A model generated the notes under the pieces. It was not told the origin of the DNA. It saw only the letters and a list, made by a program, of their open reading frames with translations, and did no database searches. Below, one piece after another: positions 12,715 through 22,690 of a stretch of DNA of 64,000 nt; the first letter of the stretch is position 1; each line of letters begins with the position of its first letter. A program made the translations under genes and the position numbers. Where the stretch lies: contig JANFOG010000002.1 of assembly GCA_024336345.1 (NCBI GenBank), positions 1 through 64,000 on the forward strand. Reading direction: 5' to 3'. The DNA is from Mariannaea sp. PMI_226. Taxonomy: Eukaryota > Ascomycota > Sordariomycetes > Hypocreales > Nectriaceae.

Positions 12715-14068
12715 TCCAAACCCTAAAAAAGGGTTGACAATCTGTGGTGAGGAGCAGAGTACAGATGGTATACTTAGCTCAAGGATAAGGTCAAGTAGGC
12801 TACTATAGTCTTCTGCACTGGAACGGTGCTCTTATAGCCAGAGGTTGACTTTGGTTCCGCCACAATCTGGCCAAGGCAGTGCTTAGGCATATGGCAGAGC
12901 CGGTATTATTTAAGTGCACCTCGTTTTTACAATAGGTGACGGGTGTCTAATAGTCAACCGAGCGACTGAGAAGGTTAATATCATAAGCTTCATCCATCTC
13001 TAAGAGTTTAACATAGCCCATGTTTTCTCAATTTCGGTTTAAAGTACCCAGTTAACTCTACTGAATTAGCTACTCAAACCGTAACGTCTTCGCCCCCAAC
13101 TCTTTTGCAACTTCTGTATTTGGCTTAGACATGGTGTAGGCATTGACTTTCAAGAGGTCTATGGGTAGGATAGCCAGTCTGGTCATCTATGTGGGCGTCC
13201 TTCTCTTGACGTTGGCCCCTTGTTTTTGAGCCACAGCGTAATGAGATAACAGAGATGGAACCCACAATGTTGTGCACAGCTGAGGCCCACAGCTGAGGCC
13301 CACAGTCTAGGAGTATAACTATTATAACAAAAAAACTATACAATTTCCACTTTAAGCAAAAAGATGTAGCTAGTATGTTAGTAATCAGGTAGGCATCTAT
13401 AACATAATAATTTCCCGGTATTGCAACCAACCAAACACGTTACTTCAGGGCAGTCGCCCAGGTTGTTAGTTAATATGAAACCCCCTAGTCTTTGGGAAGG
13501 GCAAAAAGCGACCCACCAGTCGCGGGTATGTAATGTTTATAAATGACTCCGTAAGTTGTTAGATCATGATACTGTAGCAGGCTCAGTTAGGTGGCACCAT
13601 ACCTTTTGGAAAGAAAAGATGAGGACCTGGGTGAGTTAATTTCGTTGGATGTCCAGAATTAGATTTATTTAATGAAGTGGAATATGGAGTCAAATGGCAA
13701 CAGTAAAAGTAATTAACGTATTACTCGTACAATGAGTCTAATGAATTGGTGCTGATGAATTTTAACTGCTATTCAAAAGCCAGCAGGTAAGTCATTTTGT
13801 ATATTGGTAAGCGGCGTAGCAAATTCCGCTAAAGATGAAACTGACCAAATCATCCTTGCAGAGCAATTTCAAGATATTGAATCCCAGCCTGTTCCAGGGG
13901 GGATGGAATATTAGGCTATCTACACCAGCCAGTTAATACAAAGATATCGAGTCAACGAGTATATAAAGTAGCACTCTTCTCCTGGACTATTACTACGTGA
14001 TTCAACCATAGCCTTCTTGCCCTCAGACTATTCAGTAATTTGGAACCGTTCAGTCTTTTTCTATCGAA
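12715..14068. other. Spacer without a convincing gene
   Basis: Copy 2 of the degenerate telomere-like repeat is at about 12705-12738. A short tandem duplication (agctgaggccc) lies near 13278-13305. A 101-codon minus-strand opening (13125-13430) has no recognisable motif. I see nothing else here. Confidence 0.4.
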
Positions 14069-14730
14069 ATGTGGTCATCAACTTCTCCAATCACTGTGCT
14101 GCCATTGTTGCTCAGCTCTGCGTTGGCTGCGCCTCCCAAGTAAGTTGGAATCATATTATTACGATATGTATATGTTGTATGCATGTATATAGATGATTTT
14201 ATATACAGACACTAACATACCGTGTACCTAGATCCCTACAATCTCGTGATACCCCCGGCTACACTGTTACTGGATATAGCGACAGCATGTGCGGTGGCAC
14301 CGCCTCTGTCGACCACCCGGGTTATAGTTGGTCTTGGCCAGTCCCTGCCGACGCTCAAGGCATGCAGTGCTTTGCGTACAAGGCGAAGGATGATTTTTCG
14401 CCGGATCACCCTATCATAACGAAGAGCTTGGGGTCGGTACAGATTTCCGGCTTGCCTGCGGACAAGTGCCTTCTGATTCAATTCAGCCACGAAGTCGTTT
14501 GCCCAATCAACGATGATCAAAAATTCGCGGGGGATGGAATCAGGGGAAATGGTTGCTATAACCCTTCTTACTTCGATTCAGACAAGTCCGCTCCAGACCG
14601 AATCTTTTTCAACGTGGGACTCTCACCTGCAACCTGCCCTACTGAGCCACAGGGACCCGCGCCAGCAGCACCCGCGCCAGCAACATCCCCGCCAGTGGCA
14701 GCCGAACCACCAGTACCCTCCCCAGTCTAG
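14069..14730 (+). CDS. Small secreted protein with Pro/Ala-rich tail
   Basis: There are two exons, 14069-14139 and 14232-14730, joined across a 92-bp intron (GTAAGT...CTAG), giving 189 residues. The first exon encodes a clear secretion signal (hydrophobic VLPLLLSSALAA). The mature part has six cysteines spread over about 120 residues, with no family that I recognise. It ends in a low-complexity tail of PAPAAPAPAT type, about 30 residues long. The start codon is the only one that puts the signal peptide in frame with the large second exon. It is probably an extracellular or cell-wall-associated protein or a candidate effector; the function is unknown. Confidence 0.7.
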
Positions 14731-15219
14731 GTAGTTGACTTGACAATGCCAGCGGTGATGAACGGAAGCAATTTTATAGATCTCTAAGTTTTTCGGGTGT
14801 CAATACTTGAGCAATAATTACGGTATCCGTTAGGCATCAATAAAAGCTTTTTCTCGGATTTCTTTTTTTGGTGGGCTGCTGCTCAATTTCGACTGTGAAT
14901 TCGAGCCCTAGTCCGTCTGCCTAATTCGTAAACTGACCTCCCCATCTATACAATCTTGCGCCGGGGACTCGGATTTTCCCAGGCGCAAGCATTCTGGCAT
15001 CAGATGCGCACATTATACCCCGGAGTAAGAATTGGCCCCCTTGCCATCAAAGGATGATATTTTCAATCTATCCCGCGTTCCCTTCAAGTAAACCTGATCA
15101 CATAATCCGCTATTAAGATACCGGCATATCATCCCAGACCCTTTACATAGCGATCATTCTTAGAAGATGAAATTGGATGGAATAAACAATAGCATTAGGG
15201 CCATTGCTCTACGTATCTT
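14731..15219. other. Intergenic, 3' flanks
   Basis: This lies between the secreted-protein gene and the convergent transcription-factor pseudogene. I see no ORF, repeat or RNA gene. Confidence 0.4.
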
Positions 15220-16121
15220 CAAGCATCCTCATGATAGCTGGGTTCTTGTTGAACCAGTCCTAAAGTTGGGCTCCCGAGAGATCCATGTCCATGTCTACGT
15301 TTCCAAAGCCGTGCTTTGCAGCCCAGTCGGCGCGACTATCCTATCCAAAAGCTCTATTCCGTTTACACTAGTCTCTCCTTGTATCGATACCTGTGCAGCA
15401 TGAGCATCTGCACTAGCTGTCGCCATCGCCATCGCCATCGCCGTCATTCCATGGTCTCGCATTGACTCTACCGAGTTCAGCATACCGAAGCCAAAACCAA
15501 GTAAAGCCGTTAACCATGACATCCCGTCTGGCGCATCATCGCCACGTGTACACAAATTGACCTTAATGTATTTCGCCGCGACATCATACAAAGCCCTGAA
15601 GAGACGTCGTTGTCTGTGGTCGTTGGTGGCCGGCGGTTGGGAGTTCGCCGTAGACTCAAGCCTCTCAATAAGACTTTTCACGCGCTCAAGGTCTGTGGAC
15701 TCTGAGGTCTCGATAATATGGCAGAATAGGATTATGAATGGTATGAATGGAGACTGGGTCATTGTCCTGCATTTTTTTTTTTACATCAGATATCACCCTT
15801 CAGGATGGCAACGGGGACAACGTTCGAATGACGTACCAGTTTACATATGTCTCAAGGGATACGATCTTCCCTCGTGCCTCGGTGTTAATATTGAAAATAT
15901 GGCAAGAAATCGTGTCGTTACTACACTCCTTCGTTGCTGAGACTCGCCCCATCATTGCTCAACGCCCACTCCGCCAGCAGGTCCGGCTTCGCCATTACCT
16001 CAGCCTTGCAAGCCCTCAGCCACTTCCAGATCATCTCACGTTTGTCAAAATCACGCACCCATTCTGCGGACCATTCTTCTAGATCGACCGTCACCCAATC
16101 CGTATGGCCGTTAAGCTTCAT
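15220..16121 (-). pseudogene. C-terminal remnant of a Zn2Cys6 transcription factor
   Basis: The two open segments (15921-16121 and 15295-15762) join across a plausible intron with acceptor TGCAG at about 15773. The product resembles the C-terminal end of fungal-specific transcription factors: SPFIPFIILFCHIIET, then RLFRALYDVAAKYI and GMSW. No zinc cluster precedes it: upstream of 16121 the DNA turns into A+T-rich repeat sequence, so the 5' part is missing. Near 15330-15345 a tandem GGATA-type 5-bp duplication shifts the frame. In the other frame the expected tail continues (WAAKHGFGNVDMDMD...), and that frame also has a TAG where Trp is expected. A CGCCAT hexamer run near 15420-15450 encodes the MAMAMA stretch. 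Confidence 0.7.
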
Positions 16122-16613
16122 GTGAGGCCATATTTCCTTCTAGAGCTCTAGACGCTATTTTAGCATTATAATATTGGCACTATAGGGTAAGTAGATATAT
16201 CTTGCTTGAAACTAGGGTGCCTCTTTTAGAGCTATTTTAACTTTAGTAGGTATTGCTCAAACATTCTATAAGTCTTTAGGTATTTTATTTATTATTTACC
16301 TTTTATTTATATAAATATTATTTAAATATAATTATTAATAAGACTCAAGATCTAGCTTAAGAGTATTTTAACTAACTTCTAGTAACTATTTACCTTTATA
16401 TAATAAGTATGCCTTGAGGAACGAAGTGACGAGAGGTTCTTTTAGCTCCCTCCAGTTTGGCCCGCCACCCCTCCCCCCTCTCCCTCTCCCTCTCCCCCTC
16501 CTTCTAGCCTTCCCATTTAGGAAATCCTATTCCCCTCCTAATTGATTAAAGTTAAGACGCTTTTCGGATTTGCTAGCTCTCTTCTGGTTATATGAATATT
16601 ATATGACTAGATA
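16122..16613. other. A+T-rich stretch then pyrimidine-rich spacer
   Basis: 16150-16400 is A+T rich, and a C/T-rich tract (ccctccccc type) lies at about 16450-16510. There is no gene. It probably contains the sequence that replaced the 5' half of the transcription-factor gene. Confidence 0.4.
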
Positions 16614-16758
16614 GCTAAGGGCACCGGACCGAAGGTCTGGTGCCCTTAGCTTTCCATTTATTGAGGGTACTGGAGCCTTATGGCTCCAGTACCCTTAATG
16701 TAGCCCCTATTATTTTAGATATTAAGGGTACGGAGCCATAAGGCTCCATACCCTTAAT
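16614..16758. repeat. Cluster of three 17-bp-stem hairpins
   Basis: There are three consecutive inverted repeats. The first has arms 16614-16630 and 16634-16650 with loop GAA. The second has arms 16661-16677 and 16682-16698 with loop TTAT. The third has arms 16721-16737 and 16742-16758 with loop ATAA. Each stem is 17 bp with at most one mismatch or G-T pair. The arms are related in sequence (AAGGGYAC...GGAGCC or GGACC), so they look like copies of one unit. A fourth, different hairpin follows at 16845-16880 (AAACTGCAAG...CTTGCAGTTT). Confidence 0.85.
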
Positions 16759-16910
16759 GCTCCTACTAAAGCAAATAGCAAAGCCGCCGGCAGTGCAAGC
16801 AGTTTAAATAATAGTTTGAATCGTTCCTTAAGGCTTTGTGCTTAAACTGCAAGAGTGCGTTAGCTCTAGCTTGCAGTTTATGTTCCCCTGTTTATAAATA
16901 ACTTATTTAT

Positions 16911-17282
16911 TGTATTAGGGTCACGTGACCTTCCTGTTTAGGAAATTGGGTGGCGGATTTTGATTGGTTAGGACAGATACGTACCTCCGGAGGTGGATAT
17001 AAAAACCCGGACGTCCGCAACTTTTGATAGACATCAACCTCAACATCATCAATTCACGTCATTTTTGGGCCAATCGGGTTCAGTCTTTTAGTAGGGCATT
17101 TAATCAGATGCTTCTAATCATGGTATCTTTTTCAGATTTGTGATATCTAGTTTTGTTATTTATTTACGGATTTTCCAGCCGTAAGGGCTTGGCACCTATC
17201 TTTCTTAGACCACAGCAGCTCCGTTTTTGGGCTGGTTGTGTTGTTTTGTTGTGTTGTTTTCAGCCATTTCCTCGCCCAAACA
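16911..17282 (+). repeat. 371-bp LTR-like repeat, copy 2
   Basis: This is a near-full copy of 12110-12480, about 372 bp, with the same TATAAAA box (near 16998) and the same CCCAAACA end. It includes a TCACGTGA palindrome near its left end where copy 1 has TTATGTGA. No internal retroelement sequence adjoins it, so it is probably a solo LTR. Confidence 0.75.
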
Positions 17283-17364
17283 AATTATATATTTTATATA
17301 ATTACTACTCTTATATTTTACTATAATAAACCTAAGTAAACTTAGGTAGAATTCTATTAAAATG

Positions 17365-17724
17365 TTATTTAAATAATAAGCTAGGCTTATTAATTATACT
17401 CCTAATAGTATCTATATAGAACCCTAGGTAGTTAATAGCATTAGGGTAGGCTATAAGAGTGATATTAGTAGGATAGTGAGGATTAAAGTCGGATCCGGTC
17501 CTCATTACTGGAACAAGCGGACCGTTCGAGGTGAATTCGCCCCAGGTATCTCCAATTAATATTAGGGGAATACTGTGGATGGTTCGATTAGTTGTGATAT
17601 TATACGGCGTGACATCTGGATCTTGAAACCATATGTGTAGGGTGTCCTGGTTGTTGTCCCTTCCACAAAGGATATTGCCCCTAACTTGGCGTAGGCCACG
17701 ACCGATATAATCCCTCCTGGATCG
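17365..17724 (-). pseudogene. Unidentified gene fragment, open 119 codons without ATG
   Basis: The minus strand is open from a stop at 17725-17727 to a stop at 17365-17367. It encodes segments such as GNILCGRDNNQDTLHIWF, ILIGDTWGEF and MRTGSDFNPHYP that look like real coding sequence by composition. The last third is A+T rich and runs toward the LTR at 17282, suggesting that a gene was cut by repeat insertion. No start codon and no family recognised. Confidence 0.35.
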
Positions 17725-17914
17725 CTAGAAGCGCTAGGTGTGATACATATCAGTCTTATCTTTTTGTGATGTGGTCTATCCGCTGCATTATGCTTCTTGT
17801 CACGTGACTTCGCGACTTGGTGTGGCGCCTAGAAATCGCATCGGGAGCTCTCTAGTTAAACTTAATACCTCTATGATAACTTTCGAGTCCAGCTTCCCGA
17901 CAAAATCCATCAAA

Positions 17915-18898
17915 ATGGTCCAACAATCTCAGCTCATCTATAAAGATCTACGCCTAAATGACCATACACTGGACGATAACCTATTTCCCATACCATATCA
18001 ACCCCAAAGCCACTATTTCCACTCAAATCCTTCTGCAAGCCTTGGTGATCTTGGTCGCCTCCCTTCCGAGATACTCCAGGAAATTCTCATTCAAACGGAC
18101 TTACAAAGCCTTCTGCACTTCCGCATCAGTAATGGCCGAGCTCTTGAGTTCGTTGACTCTATCCCGAAATTCAAGGCAATAACATCATATGCGAGAAATG
18201 CCCTACAAGGTATCATTTCTATCAAAACTGGCAGCTGGATCACTAGTAGGACACTGTTCGAGAAGCTATGCACACCAGATTGCGAAGAATGTGGCGACTT
18301 CGGGGCCTATCTTTACCTCATCACCTGCAAACGAGTTTGTTTCCTTTGCCTGACGCAGGATAAGCAATATCTACCGCTGCGAACCAGACAGGCCAGCCAG
18401 AAGTTTGGGCTAGAGATTGAGACAATCAAGGCCCTGCCTTGCATGAGAGTTATACCCGGAATATATTCGCCAAACGAGAAGAGAGCAAAGAGTTCAGTCT
18501 TGGTCGATTATCAATCTGCTCAGGATGCTGGTATTTCTCGATATGGGTCGTTAATTACCATGCATGAATATGTGGCCGATGTGGAGGCTAAAAGGCTTGA
18601 TGCTTACGAGAGGGCACTGGAAGCACAACTACACAGGCCTAATACTCGTCGCAGACAAGGCCCTCGGGCCACAGATTCGTTTGATGGACACTCAGGCAAT
18701 CCATTTCGATTCGTGGCGATCGTCCGTGTGCCATGGCTGAATAGGGCATCGAAAGAAATGGTAGAATGGGGCTTTCATTGCGTGGGATGCTCTAAATCTA
18801 GCTGCCCACCCCTCCACTATAGGCGAAAATTCACAGTAGCCTCCTTTGACGATCACATTAAACAATGTGGAGATATAAAAAACGGAAAACATTGTTAG
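17915..18898 (+). CDS. F-box protein with cysteine-rich motif
   Basis: An uninterrupted 327-codon reading frame. An F-box lies at about residues 45-85 (LPSEILQEILIQTDLQSLLHFR), as in SCF ubiquitin-ligase substrate adaptors. It is followed at about 115-150 by a CxxxCxxCG...CxxxCFLC motif common in fungal F-box proteins. The C-terminus has further cysteines (HCVGCSKSSCPP). ATG at 17915 has a good context (aaaATGG); an upstream in-frame ATG at 17873 is possible, and the frame remains open before it. Such proteins normally bind Skp1 and recruit targets for ubiquitination; the target is unknown. It is separated from the repeats by only about 0.6 kb. Confidence 0.75.
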   Translation: MVQQSQLIYKDLRLNDHTLDDNLFPIPYQPQSHYFHSNPSASLGDLGRLPSEILQEILIQTDLQSLLHFRISNGRALEFVDSIPKFKAITSYARNALQGIISIKTGSWITSRTLFEKLCTPDCEECGDFGAYLYLITCKRVCFLCLTQDKQYLPLRTRQASQKFGLEIETIKALPCMRVIPGIYSPNEKRAKSSVLVDYQSAQDAGISRYGSLITMHEYVADVEAKRLDAYERALEAQLHRPNTRRRQGPRATDSFDGHSGNPFRFVAIVRVPWLNRASKEMVEWGFHCVGCSKSSCPPLHYRRKFTVASFDDHIKQCGDIKNGKHC

Positions 18899-19493
18899 AC
18901 TTGAATCTAAAATAGAAGATATTAGGCCAAGATGGCATATCGTTACCTTATACTAGCTAGAAGCCTCCTTACTACCATAAGTCATTTCCAAGGGTAATTT
19001 CCCCAACCCCATTCTCTCCCACCATATTAAGCCTTGAGATCTCTAACAATTCTCAGCGCCACATTTCATCCTTCCCTGGTTTGACCAGGTGTTTAGTACA
19101 CATATGCATCGAGCCTGGGAGCCGAACCTGGTCGACCGGGCTGCACTTAACATTCGTGCCCAGTCTTGGCAGACACTGGCGAAACTCTTCAAACTTCTTG
19201 CAACCGCATGTATACATACAACACTCTTGCTTACAGATATTGCCTTAATGCATTTTGTTAATTTATATTGCCCCCCATACCATTCCAGAACGCTCTTACT
19301 GATTATGCTCGCCTTCCTTAACAACTCTGAAATCAAACGTTCGATTACTATTCCTCCGAACCTCCGCCGTTGGCCAAGAATGCCGAAGAATACATTTGTT
19401 AGGACCTTATTCTACAGTATGCGTTACTTACTTTCGTAACTTTCACTAAATTAACCCAACAGTTCGACGCCGGTAGCAAGACTTTCCTAAGGA
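18899..19493. other. Spacer downstream of the F-box gene
   Basis: Overlapping openings on both strands (19043-19439) show no family resemblance. I call no gene here. Confidence 0.35.
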
Positions 19494-19727
19494 ATGAGTT
19501 TGGATTCTGATCATCTCGCCCACTTCAAACGATGCGACTTAGAAGGCATTTCTGTTGAAGAGTATGCTCGGCGAGCATCAAGCTTTCTACACAATATCAT
19601 CAATCTTTCCCTTTGGGCAGATCCGGAACGATTGAGTGTGGATATTATTCGTAATTCATTTACAACTCCTTTCAACTGGGGCTACGATGTCAACAGCTTT
19701 TTGCGAAGAATTGGAGCCAACCATTAG
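19494..19727 (+). CDS. Hypothetical small protein, 77 aa
   Basis: A short ATG-started frame that is polar and mildly acidic at its N-terminus, with no signal peptide, membrane segment or recognised motif. It could be an exon of a larger gene or a chance ORF. It lies between an F-box gene and a decayed minus-strand frame with no shared theme. Confidence 0.25.
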   Translation: MSLDSDHLAHFKRCDLEGISVEEYARRASSFLHNIINLSLWADPERLSVDIIRNSFTTPFNWGYDVNSFLRRIGANH

Positions 19728-19972
19728 GTCATTCATTGATACCAAGTTCAGAAAAAGGGGTGAGTGTTAGGGCTAACTTGAGCCTGAAATCTCAAGTACC
19801 CCCATACCCTGAACCTATGTCAAATCCTAATATTAGGGTTAGTCAAATTCTGACTATTTCGTTGTCCGTGATGGTTGGACGGGAAGACGGGAAGTCTCCA
19901 TAGGATCAAGCACCCCTTCTGCAGAATCGTGTTGATGTCATTTATGCAGAGTCCTCAGATTCGTTACCATTT

Positions 19973-20422
19973 TCATCCCCAATCGTGCTCAAGGTTATTA
20001 TCTCTTCCGTCCTCTTTCTCATTATGTGGCGTGGGAACCGAGTAAGGTGACGAGGGCTGAGGACTAGTAGATTTACGCTCCGAATGGGTGGTAAAAGTTG
20101 ATTCATGTTGTGGTTGGCTCCGGCTTCGCCGAAGAGCAGAGCTATTTCTGTCGATACTAGGGAGGCCGCTTCTTGCTCTTAGTCGCGATCTGTTCGGTGA
20201 CAGGATGTGCTTGAGCATCAGTCTGGATGCCCAGTCGATGTCTGCGTCGGCATTCCAAGTGGATGAGTTGCCGCCGAACGTCAGAATGTATTATACCTTG
20301 GTGTTATCCTCCCAATCACTTTCAAGCGACACCAGAATCTCCTCTTGGAACCACGGCAAGTGGACCGTTCCAGCCCACGCGGTCAACTGCCTGAGGCGAG
20401 CTATGGTCTGGTAGATCTCCAT
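19973..20422 (-). pseudogene. Unidentified minus-strand gene with one nonsense codon
   Basis: From ATG at 20420-20422 the frame reads MEIYQTIARLRQLTAWAGTV and remains open for about 43 codons to a TAA. It then continues in the same frame (YILTFGGNSSTWNADADIDW...) for about 108 codons to the next stop at 19973. The TAA is one C-to-T change from CAA, so a single RIP-type nonsense mutation would explain the break. The C-terminal third is rich in Ser, Arg and Pro. Family unknown. A minus-strand intron at that point is an alternative, but I see no good splice pair. Confidence 0.4.
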
Positions 20423-21654
20423 GATGCTTTGGGTGCTTTGAGATTGGCGTTCCGCTTAGAAAATGGTCTTGGCAACTTTGAGCGTGAATAATATAAAGCG
20501 ATATTGGTGGCTGTGGATGATAATGCCTAGGATAAAAGGCAATTGAGACAAGGCTTTGTCTACCATTACTTCTAAATGCCCTTGCGATAAGGGAAGCGAG
20601 GCATTAAGAAATGATTATTAATTAATATGCTAAATCCCCATCCATTGTCTCATTGCTGCCTTAGACCTTTAGTCTTAATATTGAGCATAATTAGATATAA
20701 TTAGAGTTATGTCAAATCATTATAATTGATTAAGAATGTGCCTATTTTATGGCAAAAGGGTTTGAGTGTTGATTAGATGGTGTGTCTGGATGATTTGGAG
20801 CTAAATAAATAGGGAATAATTACCAGTCTGCCTCGCCCGGCTCCCGCCAAGGTCACAACCCATCCCGAATACAGAGGGCCATGCAAGTGCCGAGAATAGT
20901 TGCACTCGCCAACAAACAAATGACGTCGTATCAATCTCTGGCAGGAGACTTAAAACCGACCCCACACTTTGTCGCACGCACAGCATTATTAGCAAGCTAG
21001 CAGACCATTAGTTCGCTCATCGCCTGATCAGTCTCTACTGAAGCTCGATATTTGTTGGAGCGGACGACGCCGCCAAGGAATTCACACCAGCGACTGGAAT
21101 AAAGGTGTGGTAGATCTTCATTGTTGTTGATGTTGTTGTTGTCACAAAAGGAAAATGTAAATGTCCCTCGCGGTACTGATACGCCACTGGAGCACTTCAG
21201 GTCGAGCGCTGTGCTGCGCCGTGTTATTTATGCTACGGATGATGCATATGTGAGACACTACACAGCCCCAGAGCCTGCGGGTATGAACCTATTCGTCTTC
21301 CTTGTTTTTAAGAAGTCACGGTGATAGGTGGGTCGACTTCGCCTGAAGACTCCGCCACTGAGCCGTCCTGTTGCTTCTCGGCCCACTGCAGTCTTAGTAA
21401 GATCGGCTTTATGTTGCAGCGTGCGGGCCGGTCATTATTGCTAGCACCCTCTTTCATGCTTAATGCTCTGGACCCTATTGGTTCGTCCAAAGGATAAGCT
21501 CAGCACCGAATAAGTACCTTCTATAAAGCATGGACGGTATGTCACAAGCTCTTTGTCTCTTCCTCATCTAAGAAAGGTGGCCCTCACAGATACATATACT
21601 CACAGGCAGTGGACTTTTTTTTATCATTTTCATCCTTCTCCCAAGATCTTCAGC
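20423..21654. other. Intergenic upstream of the AIM24 gene
   Basis: Contains a short TTG/TTGATG low-complexity run at 21119-21142. Openings at 20801-20995 and 21121-21324 have no recognisable content. The AIM24 promoter should lie in the last few hundred bases; no clear element is seen. Confidence 0.4.
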
Positions 21655-22513
21655 ATGTCTTACCAACAGGGACATGGACAGCAGCATTACTATGCTCCTC
21701 CACCTCCACCTCCGCCAGGCCTGCAACAGCATCAGCAACTTGGTCAGGCCCCGCAGGCAGGCAGCCCGCCCCAACAGAGTGACAGCGGCGAGTTTCCAGG
21801 CGGCAACTTTAACATCAGTCACCGAGACACCAACGCCGTCCTCAATTTGAACCTGCAGCAGGGCGCCACCGTGCGATCTAAGTCGGGCGCGATGATCCAC
21901 ATGTCAGGCTCCATTCAGCTGTCGGGCAAAGTGAAATTCTCTGTCAAAAAGCTCTTCACTGGTAGTGAGATGTCTGAGTCGACATACACAGGGCCCGGAC
22001 GGGTCGCCCTAGGCCCGACATTATTTGGCGACATCATCACACTGCGTGTCGATGGCCAGCAGCCCTGGACCATCGGCAAGGACGCATTCCTGGCGTGCAC
22101 CGCCGACGTCACAAAGGAGACAAAGACCCAAGGGCTGGGCAAGTCTTTGTTTTCGGGAGAGGACTTATTTGTCTACCGCCTGGGAGGTCACGGCATTATG
22201 TGGCTGACAAGTTTCGGTGCCGTGGATCGTCTCGACGTAAGTTCGATACCCCGTATTTGGTCTGCTCAATCTGCTAACATGTTGCCAGCTTCAACCTGGT
22301 GAACAGCATATTGTAGACAACGGGCATCTCGTCGCTTGGAGTTGTGACTATCGAGTTGAGAAAGCCGGGGGCGGATCTATGGGTGCCATGAAAACGGGCG
22401 AGGGTCTTGTCTGCCGGTTTACAGGTCCTGGTTCCGTCTACGTACAAACACGGAACATGGATGAGTTTGATTCTTATATCAAGGCACATTCTGGCGGTGG
22501 AGGGGGTTATTAA
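21655..22513 (+). CDS. AIM24-domain protein
   Basis: Exons 21655-22236 and 22289-22513, with a 52-bp intron (GTAAGT...CCAG), give 268 residues. The N-terminus is a low-complexity Gln/Pro segment (YYAPPPPPPPG and QQHQQ runs, residues 1-45). The rest is an AIM24/TIM24 (former DUF124) domain of about 220 residues: NAVLNLNL, RSKSGAMIHM, GEDLFVYRLGG and LVAWSCDY are typical of its beta-helix-like repeats, ending GSVYVQTRN. Yeast Aim24 is mitochondrial, but this protein has no clear mitochondrial presequence and resembles the short cytosolic-type fungal homologues. The domain is complete and no damage is seen. The molecular function of this family is poorly defined. Confidence 0.88.
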
Positions 22514-22592
22514 TTGTAATTGGCTTATCTTTTCCTCATTACTCCTTGTAACTTGAGGCAGCGGTGATATTTCAAAGCAAGAGCTTTCACTG

Positions 22593-22690
22593 TGTAACAG
22601 TCTGATCCATTCTGAAGGGCTAAACCGGGTCGCAATAGGTTTATGTAGGTGGAGAATATCACGGCGACTTTTCGAGTTGCCGGATCGGTT
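22593..22690 (-). repeat. Inverted chromovirus LTR end fragment
   Basis: Begins TAACAGTCTGATCC and contains GCTAAACCGGGTCGCAATAGG, the reverse complement of the last 60 bp of the LTR at 5201-5636, with CG-rich bases retained. It lies about 80 bp past the AIM24 stop codon. Confidence 0.65.
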
